From Caryophanales bacterium UBA1719 (GTDB lineage Bacteria > Bacillota_I > Bacilli_A > RFN20 > CAG-826): DNA of 30,486 nt. Within the stretch, counting starts at the first letter, position 1; each line of letters begins with the position of its first letter. Below are positions 23,932 to 30,486 of the stretch, piece by piece. The translations under genes and the position numbers were made by a program. The notes beneath the pieces are model-generated. The model saw nothing but the letters and a program-made list of their open reading frames with translations, was not told the origin of the DNA and did no database searches. The stretch is taken from assembly GCA_002317145.1 (NCBI GenBank), contig DCIT01000046.1, positions 1 to 30,486 on the forward strand, written 5' to 3'.

Positions 23932-25133
23932 ACAAAGGCGTATATTCGGTAAGTGAACTAAACACTTATATTAAAAATATATTTGATAAAGATGCGATAC
24001 TTCAACATGTCAAATTAGAAGGAGAACTTCGTGATGTTAAAGTATATCCTTCAGGGCATATGTATTTTTCTTTAATTGATAAAGAAAGTTCAATATCAGC
24101 GGTGATGTTTGCATCTTACCGTGAACATTTAAAGTTTAAACCGAAAGATGGTGATTCAGTAACTGTCACCGGTAACGTTAATGTTTATATTAAAAATGGA
24201 AAATATCAAATATATGTTTCACATATGGAGTTAAGCGGAGAAGGTGCAAAACTTTTAGCCTTACTTAAACTTAAAGAAAAATTATTTAAAGAAGGTTTAT
24301 TTGATCCTTCTCATAAAAGAGAAATTAATTTATATCCTCATAACATTGGATTAATCACCGCCAAAGGTAGTGCAGCAGAAAGTGACTTAGTCACTAATAT
24401 CCATAGAAGATATCCACTTGTAAACATTTATACTTTCTATTCATCTGTTCAAGGAGAGAATGCTCCATTTGAATTAATACGCGCATTAAAGTTAGCATAT
24501 TCATATAAGTTAGATACATTAATAATAGGAAGAGGTGGTGGATCTACAGAAGACTTAGATGCTTTTAATAACGAAGAGTTAGTAAGACTAGCATATAAAT
24601 CTCCATTCCCAATCATCGCCGCAGTCGGGCATGAAATAGATTATACTCTCTTGGATTATGTAGCTGATAAACGCGCATCTACACCTACAGGAGCAGCAGA
24701 ACTAGCAACAGTGGATAAACGTGAAATCTATGAAACATTAGATAACATGCAATCAATAATGGAAGATAGTATTCTTAAAAGAATACAGTTAATTAAAGAT
24801 AAATTAACGTTATTATCCTCCCGTCCATTCTTTAAAAATCCATCAACTATATATAAAGATAAACTTAATGAAATTAAACTAATAAAAGAATCGTTAAATA
24901 ATGCAATGAAATTATATCTATCCAATAAAACAAGCGATTTAAGAAGCGTAAGGGAAAGACTACAAGGAGTTAACCCAAAAAGAGTGTTAGATCGTGGATT
25001 CGCTCTTTTAAAAGGCAAAAATGGTAAAATAGTTAAGAAAGTTAGTGAGATAAATGTTGGAGAAGAAATCGAAACGACATTATCTGACGGTAAATTATAT
25101 GCGAACGTATCACGCAAGGAGAAACATGTATGA
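23928..25133 (+). CDS. xseA: Exodeoxyribonuclease VII large subunit
   Basis: This 401-aa protein forms with XseB an ssDNA exonuclease. It has an N-terminal OB domain (about 1-100, YSVSELNTYIKNIF and GELRDVKVYPSGHMYFSL), the catalytic region with TAKGSAAESDL and LIIGRGGGSTEDLDAFNNEEL, AAVGHEIDYTLLDYVADKRASTPT, a long coiled-coil segment (about 265-345) and a C-terminal tail with DRGFALLKG. It is slightly shorter than the usual 440-460 aa, mainly in the coiled coil. Start ATGA overlaps nusB and the end ATGA overlaps xseB. Confidence 0.96.
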   Translation: MNKGVYSVSELNTYIKNIFDKDAILQHVKLEGELRDVKVYPSGHMYFSLIDKESSISAVMFASYREHLKFKPKDGDSVTVTGNVNVYIKNGKYQIYVSHMELSGEGAKLLALLKLKEKLFKEGLFDPSHKREINLYPHNIGLITAKGSAAESDLVTNIHRRYPLVNIYTFYSSVQGENAPFELIRALKLAYSYKLDTLIIGRGGGSTEDLDAFNNEELVRLAYKSPFPIIAAVGHEIDYTLLDYVADKRASTPTGAAELATVDKREIYETLDNMQSIMEDSILKRIQLIKDKLTLLSSRPFFKNPSTIYKDKLNEIKLIKESLNNAMKLYLSNKTSDLRSVRERLQGVNPKRVLDRGFALLKGKNGKIVKKVSEINVGEEIETTLSDGKLYANVSRKEKHV

Positions 25134-25339
25134 GTGAGAAGAAAGAAGAAGTTATTAACTTTGAGGAAGAGCTAAATACTCTAAACGAAATAGTTGAGAA
25201 AATTGAGAACAATGTTTTGCCGCTAGATGAGTCCATAAAATTATTTGAAAAAGGTAGTGCAATTATCAAGAAATTGAATGGCGCACTCAAAGAAGCAGAA
25301 ACTAAGATGGCAAAAATCATTAGTACTGAAAGTAAATAA
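25130..25339 (+). CDS. xseB: Exodeoxyribonuclease VII small subunit
   Basis: The 69-aa helical partner of XseA has normal length. It shows NFEEELNTLNEIVEKIEN and LPLDESIKLFEKG, the hallmark of the family. AAGGAG (25116-25121) lies 8 nt before ATG, which overlaps the xseA stop. A 39-nt gap to dxs follows, with a TATAGT (25345-25350) that might be a weak -10 but has no good -35. Confidence 0.95.
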   Translation: MSEKKEEVINFEEELNTLNEIVEKIENNVLPLDESIKLFEKGSAIIKKLNGALKEAETKMAKIISTESK

Positions 25340-25378
25340 AAGGATATAGTAATAAATTAGTAGTTTTTTAGTTAAAGT

Positions 25379-27229
25379 ATGAAAAAGAATGTTAATATAT
25401 TAATAGAAGATATTAAGGACCCAATCTTTTTGCATAGTTTAAGCTATGAAGAATTAGAAAAATTAGCCGCCAAAATTAGAGAGAAAATTATTGATACAAC
25501 AAGTAAAAATGGTGGTCATCTTTCTAGTAACTTAGGCGTAGTGGAATTAACAATGGCTTTACATCGTAACTTTGATTTTAGAAATGATAAGTTATTATTC
25601 GATGTTGGTCATCAATGTTACACGCACAAGATACTCACAGGAAGAGATATAAGTAAGTTAAGGAATAAAGAAGGAGTATCCGGATTCATTAAAATGAATG
25701 AATCTCCTTATGATATCTTTGAGGCTGGACACTCATCGACAAGTTTATCTGCAGCTTTAGCGTTCGCCATTGATCGTGATAATAAGAAAGAAAACTACAA
25801 TGTAGTTAGTTTAATAGGTGATGCTAGTATTGCTAATGGAGTAGCTTTTGAAGCTTTGAATAATATTCCTAGCTCAGATCATAAAGTTATTATCATTTTA
25901 AATGATAACGATATGGCAATATCTACTCCTGTTGGAGGATTATCAAAAATATTTAGACACTTCCAGACTAGTAAAGGTTATAGGAGATTTAAAAAAGGAT
26001 TTAAGAAAACCTTCAAATTTATCAAACCTATATATAATATAGCTGGTAATATCAAAGACTGGTTTAAGCGTCACTTAATTGCCACAAATATTTTTGATAG
26101 TCTTGGATTTATCTATATTGGCGTAGTTGATGGTCATGACTTTAAAGCTTTAGATAAAGCATTAAATAAAGCTAAGAAAGTTGATGGTCCTGTAATAGTG
26201 CATGTTCGTACTACCAAAGGTAAAGGATATAAATTTGCAGAATTAGATAAAACTGGTTATTGGCATGGTGTTACTCCTTTTAATAAGGAGACCGGTGCTC
26301 CATTAATCGCTCATCCAAATCAAGTAAGTTGGTCACATCTATATTCTGATTTTGTTTTAGAAAAATTAAAAAATGATAAGAAGTTTTATCTAATTGGAGT
26401 AGGAACCTTAAAAGGTTCAGGATTAGCGGATGCAATTAAACTATACCCTGATAGAGTTATTGATACTGGAATTAGTGAAGAACACGCCTTCATACTCGCA
26501 AGCCAGCTTGCTCACTTGGGATACCACGTCTGCGTTAGTATTTATTCTACGTTCATGCAAAGAGCCTTTGATCAGATAAGTCATGACATCGCTAGAATCC
26601 ATTCTCCAATTACAGTCTTAGTGGATAGAGCAGGTTTAGTAGGCAATGATGGAGACACTCATCAAGGAATCTATGATTCTAGCTTCTTATTCTCGACTCC
26701 TTACATTAATGTAATGATGGCGAGAACCTCTAATGATGCTCACTATATTTTTAATCAATCGTTTAAAAACAAAGAAGCAACATTCATTCGTTATCCACGC
26801 ACTTTAACTCCTAAATTTAAGTTTGATAATACATATAAATATAGTGAATATAATTTAATTAAAGTATCTAAAGAAAATACATGCGCAATAGTAAGCCTTG
26901 GACCTCTCACAGATGAGTTAACTGATGAACTAAAAAATGAAGACGTCACAATCTTCAATCCGATAAAATTAAAACCGTTACCAGAAGGGTTAGTCACTGA
27001 GTTAAGCAAATACAAGAATTTAGTTATTTATACTCCATATGAGACGAGTAATGGGTTTAGTCAAACACTTATCGAGGCTCTAGTCTCTAAAGGCGTTAAA
27101 TCGTCTATTTTCGTTAAAGCTGTTCCGCTTACTTTTGTTAATCATATGAGCATAAATGAACAGCTTGAAGAATTTAATTTATCACCTAAACAGGTTGCTA
27201 ATTTTATTTTAAAATTATTAAAGAAGTAA
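25379..27229 (+). CDS. dxs: 1-deoxy-D-xylulose-5-phosphate synthase
   Basis: The 616-aa TPP enzyme condenses pyruvate and glyceraldehyde 3-phosphate in the first step of the MEP isoprenoid pathway and also feeds thiamine and pyridoxal synthesis. It has NGGHLSSNLGVVELTMALH (His47 region), DVGHQCYTHKILTGR, the TPP motif GDASIANG (148-155), the Glu in DTGISEEHAF and DRAGLVGNDGDTHQGIYD. All key residues seem kept. No clear Shine-Dalgarno lies before ATG. Its presence shows MEP rather than mevalonate metabolism and separates the organism from classical mycoplasmas. The next gene follows after 5 nt. Confidence 0.96.
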   Translation: MKKNVNILIEDIKDPIFLHSLSYEELEKLAAKIREKIIDTTSKNGGHLSSNLGVVELTMALHRNFDFRNDKLLFDVGHQCYTHKILTGRDISKLRNKEGVSGFIKMNESPYDIFEAGHSSTSLSAALAFAIDRDNKKENYNVVSLIGDASIANGVAFEALNNIPSSDHKVIIILNDNDMAISTPVGGLSKIFRHFQTSKGYRRFKKGFKKTFKFIKPIYNIAGNIKDWFKRHLIATNIFDSLGFIYIGVVDGHDFKALDKALNKAKKVDGPVIVHVRTTKGKGYKFAELDKTGYWHGVTPFNKETGAPLIAHPNQVSWSHLYSDFVLEKLKNDKKFYLIGVGTLKGSGLADAIKLYPDRVIDTGISEEHAFILASQLAHLGYHVCVSIYSTFMQRAFDQISHDIARIHSPITVLVDRAGLVGNDGDTHQGIYDSSFLFSTPYINVMMARTSNDAHYIFNQSFKNKEATFIRYPRTLTPKFKFDNTYKYSEYNLIKVSKENTCAIVSLGPLTDELTDELKNEDVTIFNPIKLKPLPEGLVTELSKYKNLVIYTPYETSNGFSQTLIEALVSKGVKSSIFVKAVPLTFVNHMSINEQLEEFNLSPKQVANFILKLLKK

Positions 27230-27234
27230 TCGTT

Positions 27235-27849
27235 ATGAAATACATAGTTAAACAAGTTGAAAGTGTAAATAAAATTGATTGGGAGAATATTCCTAAAGCA
27301 AACATTGATCAACAAATGTGGGGTAATAATCCATATCCAAAAAGTTATGCCCAGATGATCTTTAATAAAGATTATGGATTCATTGTGAAGATGACTGCGA
27401 TGGAAGTTAATCCTAAAAGAAGTTGCACTCATGATAATGATGATTTAAAAGTTGATTCTGCTTTAGAAGCTTACTTTATGTTTGATGGTGAACGTTATAT
27501 GAATTTAGAGAACAACGCAAATGGAGCTAGGAAGCAAGCTATTAGATATAATAGAGAGAACAAAAAATATTTTTATAACAATGAGTTTCATGGATTTAAA
27601 GTCGTCCCTGAGATTTTAAAAGATCGCTGGACTATCACCATATACATACCCTTAGATAATTTAGTAACCCTATATGGGAATATTAGTAAGGCCGACTTTA
27701 AATCAGGATATAAATTTACTGGTAACTTTTATAAAGTTCATGAATTAGTAGGTACACCTTCTGAGCATTATGTTGGATGGACTAAAATAAATTCTCCATT
27801 CCCAGAATGTCATATTAAAGAACAATTTGGAACATTCATAATTGAATAA
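27235..27849 (+). CDS. CBM9/DOMON-like carbohydrate-binding family protein, no signal peptide
   Basis: This 204-aa protein has no signal peptide or membrane segment. It resembles the CBM9-like (DOMON superfamily) proteins of Firmicutes: FNKDYGFIVKMTAME, the DSALEAYFMFDGERYMNLENNANGA stretch (split here only for description; key residues are Asp, Glu, Tyr and Asn-x-x-Gly), then FTGNFYKV, HYVGWTKI and a closing FGTFIIE. True CBM9 modules bind reducing ends of glycans on secreted xylanases; the free cytosolic-looking forms have no settled function. It starts 5 nt after dxs and is probably the last gene of that run. The family call is moderate and based on recalled pattern rather than search. Confidence 0.68.
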   Translation: MKYIVKQVESVNKIDWENIPKANIDQQMWGNNPYPKSYAQMIFNKDYGFIVKMTAMEVNPKRSCTHDNDDLKVDSALEAYFMFDGERYMNLENNANGARKQAIRYNRENKKYFYNNEFHGFKVVPEILKDRWTITIYIPLDNLVTLYGNISKADFKSGYKFTGNFYKVHELVGTPSEHYVGWTKINSPFPECHIKEQFGTFIIE

Positions 27850-27919
27850 ATTTGTCATAGACTTATTTTTACAATTGTTTAAAATAATTAGTAGATGAAT
27901 CATCAAGGAGAAAATTGTT

Positions 27920-29056
27920 ATGAATAATAAAAATATTATTTTTAATATGACTATCGAACAATACAATAAAAGATATAGAAATCGTAAAGGGCATTTACTT
28001 AAATTTTCTAAAAAAGATGTTAGTAATTTTGGAGATAAAAATAATGTTGATAATAAGTTCTTTCTTAATGGTCGTAAGTGGGCATTAATAGGGGATACCT
28101 ATTGTGAGATACCTAAGTTTCCTAGAATTACTTGGTTTAGAAATTTAAACGCTTGTGTTCAAGCAAGTGTATGTTTATTAGGCGCAGGTATTGTAGCGAC
28201 CGCAGTTACTGTTCCTACTGTTTTATTAAATAAGGGTGAGAATGTTCGAACAATTGATAAGAATAAATTTATTGAATTATATAATAAATATAAAGAAGAT
28301 TATCAAAACACAGATAAAGTATACTCTGAAAAAGAAATTACCCATATGAAAGGTGTCAACGAAGATGGTGTACCATTTGATGAAGATATACAAGATATAT
28401 TTACCCTTTCTTTAGGCGAAGATGGCTTACATACTTATGCATTTGGTAAAAGTGAGACTCCTGTAATTTTAGATGGAGATATTTTCTTTAATATGGAACT
28501 TTCTGATGTTTTTAAAGAAAACGGAAGTTATGTCTGCTCTGATAAATATATACAGTATTCTAACGATAGCGCATCTAATGAAGAAATTAAATTTTTCAAA
28601 CTAAATAGCGATTTTATAATAAACAAAATGGAAGGGTTTGGTGGTTATAAGGTTGAAACAACTATTGTTGACGAACCAAAATCAATAAGTGATGCAATTG
28701 ATATTAAGTTAAGTTCATTGACCAGTTCTTCTGGAGAAAAAACTTACATGAACTTAAACTTTTTAAAATTAAAAAAAGGCAATACATATACTTTTAAAAT
28801 TTGTCCAACTGTTGAATATCCGATTACCATGTTGGTTATTATTAGTGAAATTGACTTTGTTGATACGACTTCATTAAAAGCAACGATAGATGGATCGCCT
28901 ATTGAATGCACTGGAGCATATTCAGCTAAGACGGGAGCTATTATACTAGGACCTGCGCCAGAATATGCAAAAGTAGATCATGGAACGGTTTTAATTTCGT
29001 TTACTGCAAAAGAAGATGTTTCAAAAAAAGATGCTGTTTTAATATTTGGAATGTAA
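27920..29056 (+). CDS. Unrecognised single-span (type II) membrane protein
   Basis: This 378-aa protein is of no family I recognise. A basic cytoplasmic N-terminus of about 75 residues (rich in Lys, Arg and Asn, with aromatic WFRNL just before the membrane) leads to one hydrophobic span (about 78-103, with two Cys: ACVQASVC). About 275 mostly polar residues follow outside, acidic at first (EEITHMKG, DEDIQDIF), then beta-like segments such as KGNTYTFKICP and a closing VLISFTAKEDV. No cleavage site or lipobox follows, so it should be membrane anchored with its C-terminus outside. AAGGAG (27905-27910) is 9 nt before ATG. The 70-nt gap upstream has TAAAAT (27880-27885) as a possible weak -10. It stands alone between dxs-cbm9 and dinB, so context gives no role. 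Confidence 0.8.
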   Translation: MNNKNIIFNMTIEQYNKRYRNRKGHLLKFSKKDVSNFGDKNNVDNKFFLNGRKWALIGDTYCEIPKFPRITWFRNLNACVQASVCLLGAGIVATAVTVPTVLLNKGENVRTIDKNKFIELYNKYKEDYQNTDKVYSEKEITHMKGVNEDGVPFDEDIQDIFTLSLGEDGLHTYAFGKSETPVILDGDIFFNMELSDVFKENGSYVCSDKYIQYSNDSASNEEIKFFKLNSDFIINKMEGFGGYKVETTIVDEPKSISDAIDIKLSSLTSSSGEKTYMNLNFLKLKKGNTYTFKICPTVEYPITMLVIISEIDFVDTTSLKATIDGSPIECTGAYSAKTGAIILGPAPEYAKVDHGTVLISFTAKEDVSKKDAVLIFGM

Positions 29057-29097
29057 GAAACATTTGAATTTAAAAGTAATTTGGTTAACATAATATT

Positions 29098-30276
29098 ATG
29101 GCTAATGTCATAATGCATGTTGACTTAAATTACTTTTTTGTTAGATGCGAAGAACTTAAAAATCCTAAGCTAGTTAATAAACCTGTAATGATTGGATCTT
29201 TAGGTAGAGCAGGTATAGTTTCAACATGTTCTTATAAAGCTAGAGAGTATGGAGTTAGATCAGGTATGCCTTCTTATAAGGCAAAGGAATTATGTCCATC
29301 AATTATTATGTGTCCTGGAGATTTTAATTTTTATTCTTTGATGAGCAAAGAGTTTTTTGCTTATTGCCATACCTATACATCAAAAGTAGAGAAAGCCTCT
29401 ATTGATGAATGTTATATGGATATTACTAATGTAATAAAGAATAAAAATCCAGAATTATTTTTAAAAGAGTTTCAAAGAAAACTATATAAAAAAACAGGAT
29501 TAATGTGCTCGATAGGAGTTGGACCTACTCGCTTTTTAGCGAAGATGGGAAGTGACTTAAAAAAACCTATGGGGATTTCTATTATTAGAAAAAAAGATAT
29601 TAAAGATAAAATATTTCCTTTACCGGTTAATGACTTTTTTGGGATAGGTAAAAAGACAGCACCTAAATTAAAAAGTTTAGGAGTTCACACTATTGAAGAC
29701 TTATATAACTTTATTAATAAAGTTGAAGGACAAGAATACTTTGGAAGTTTTTATGAATATATTAAAAGTGCTTTAGAAGGTACATCTGATAATCAAATAT
29801 ATTTAGAGTATCCTGATCCTAAATCAATATCGCATACCTCAACTTTAATGAATGATACTGATGACGAAGATGAAATATCTAGAGTTCTTTACTTAATGAG
29901 TAAAGATGTCAGTGAAGACGCTAAAGCGGAAAGATTAAAAGGAAAGACTATTCAATTAATACTTAAAGATACTGAATTTCAAACTCATAATAAATCCCAT
30001 ACTTTAGATAAGGCTAGTAATGATGCTGAAGTAATTTATAAAGTTGCTAACTCTTTATATATTAAGAACTTTCTTAATAAGACATTTCGCTTAGTAGGAG
30101 TCGCTCTACAAAATCTAGTCCCTCTTCATGAAAGCAATGTTCAATTATCTTTATTTGAAGATGCTCCAATAGATAAAGTAAGTGATGTTATTAATCAAGT
30201 GAATAGAAAGTTTAATCGTAAAGTTGTCGATAAAGCATCTATTATGCTTAAGGAGAAAAAACATGTTAATAAATGA
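29098..30276 (+). CDS. dinB: Y-family translesion DNA polymerase (DinB/Pol IV type)
   Basis: The 392-aa error-prone polymerase bypasses DNA lesions. Catalytic carboxylates are Asp9 (MHVDLNYFFVRCEE) and Asp103-Glu104 (SIDECYMDI). It has the finger motif STCSYKAREYGVRSGMP, the palm SIGVGPTRFLAKMGSDLKKPMG and the helix-hairpin-helix FFGIGKKTAPKLKSLGV. The C-terminal beta-clamp box QLSLF is at 349-353. The little-finger domain lies between. No Shine-Dalgarno is present; TTGAAT (29064-29069), 16 nt, TAACAT (29086-29091) is a possible promoter giving a leaderless start. Its end overlaps the recombinase gene by 14 nt. Confidence 0.94.
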   Translation: MANVIMHVDLNYFFVRCEELKNPKLVNKPVMIGSLGRAGIVSTCSYKAREYGVRSGMPSYKAKELCPSIIMCPGDFNFYSLMSKEFFAYCHTYTSKVEKASIDECYMDITNVIKNKNPELFLKEFQRKLYKKTGLMCSIGVGPTRFLAKMGSDLKKPMGISIIRKKDIKDKIFPLPVNDFFGIGKKTAPKLKSLGVHTIEDLYNFINKVEGQEYFGSFYEYIKSALEGTSDNQIYLEYPDPKSISHTSTLMNDTDDEDEISRVLYLMSKDVSEDAKAERLKGKTIQLILKDTEFQTHNKSHTLDKASNDAEVIYKVANSLYIKNFLNKTFRLVGVALQNLVPLHESNVQLSLFEDAPIDKVSDVINQVNRKFNRKVVDKASIMLKEKKHVNK

Positions 30277-30486
30277 TGCCTTAGAAAAGTTTTATCAATA
30301 TTTAATAGCAGAGAAAGGTAACTCAAAACAAACAGTAGAATCTTATGAATCAGACTTAAAGCAGTTCTTTTTATTCTTTAAAGATAAAAAGGATACAAGT
30401 GAATTATATCCGACTGATCTATCTGATTTTTTAGCGGTTGAACTTAACAAAGGTTTATCAGTCTCAACTGCTTTAAGAAGATTATC
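30263..30486 (+). CDS. Tyrosine recombinase (XerC/XerD-like), N-terminal fragment
   Basis: ATG 30263 follows AAGGAG (30250-30255) by 7 nt and lies in another frame inside the dinB end. About 74 codons are visible before the window stops. They encode the start of a core-binding (SAM-like) domain: LEKFYQYLIAEKGNSKQTVESYESDL, best read in parts as FxxYLxxEKGxSxxT and SYxxDLxxF, the Xer pattern, then LSDFLAVEL and STALRRL. The catalytic domain is beyond the window. It is probably the chromosomal dimer-resolution recombinase, often near housekeeping genes in Bacillota, but XerC, XerD or a phage integrase cannot be separated from this fragment. Confidence 0.82.
   Translation, partial: MLINDALEKFYQYLIAEKGNSKQTVESYESDLKQFFLFFKDKKDTSELYPTDLSDFLAVELNKGLSVSTALRRL

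Noticed and set aside
1..30486. CRISPR arrays, insertion sequences, tRNA or rRNA genes, prophage
   Set aside because: No spaced repeats, transposase, cloverleaf or rRNA sequence was seen; all gaps between genes are under 150 nt. The recombinase at the end looks Xer-like, not an integrase with cargo.

Overview
The window is a gene-dense, strongly AT-rich stretch of bacterial chromosome with every supported gene on the + strand. The gene set and order point to a low-GC Bacillota lineage close to the Mollicutes: rplU-prp-rpmA with an L27 that carries the N-terminal Prp-cleaved extension, asp23/gls24 next to nusB, a bifunctional Rel, a fused SecDF, and surface proteins with InlB-type repeats. TGA is a normal stop here (trkH, obgE, secDF, nusB, xseA and dinB end in TGA) and Trp is TGG, so the mycoplasma code is not used. 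Dxs shows the MEP isoprenoid route. An uncultured gut Bacilli/RF39- or Acholeplasma-like organism is my best inference; I cannot name a species.

Layout: (1) 1-1373, the tail of an S41-type peptidase and a small lipoprotein with Listeria-Bacteroides repeats. (2) 1460-5946, typA followed by a K+ uptake cluster of two RCK/TrkA proteins and TrkH. (3) 6060-6913, a 58-aa membrane peptide with a bacteriocin-like leader, coupled to radC. (4) 6906-7984, promoter, probable L21 leader RNA, rplU-prp-rpmA and an intrinsic terminator. (5) 8021-11626, obgE-nadE-(31-aa membrane ORF)-ruvA-ruvB. (6) 11693-15810, secDF-recJ. (7) 15827-18046, rel. (8) 18129-23517, hisS-aspS-tkt-asp23. (9) 23533-27849, nusB-xseA-xseB-dxs and a CBM9-like protein. 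(10) 27920-30486, an unknown single-span membrane protein, a Y-family polymerase and the start of a tyrosine recombinase that runs off the window.

Most of this is housekeeping: translation (TypA, L21, L27, Obg, HisRS, AspRS), stress signalling (Rel), DNA repair (RadC, RuvAB, RecJ, ExoVII, DinB), secretion (SecDF), and NAD, pentose-phosphate and isoprenoid metabolism. Genes inside operons overlap or touch and often have good Shine-Dalgarno sites. Several first genes (typA, obgE, secDF, rel) instead have a -10 box only 7-10 nt before ATG and no Shine-Dalgarno, which suggests leaderless mRNAs.

The items most worth a second look are the 58-aa peptide before radC, a Cys/His-rich tail on histidyl-tRNA synthetase that contains the aspS ribosome-binding site, a SecDF that appears to have lost its proton-path aspartates, the divergent two-part RCK regulator behind typA, and an unrecognised type II membrane protein next to dinB.
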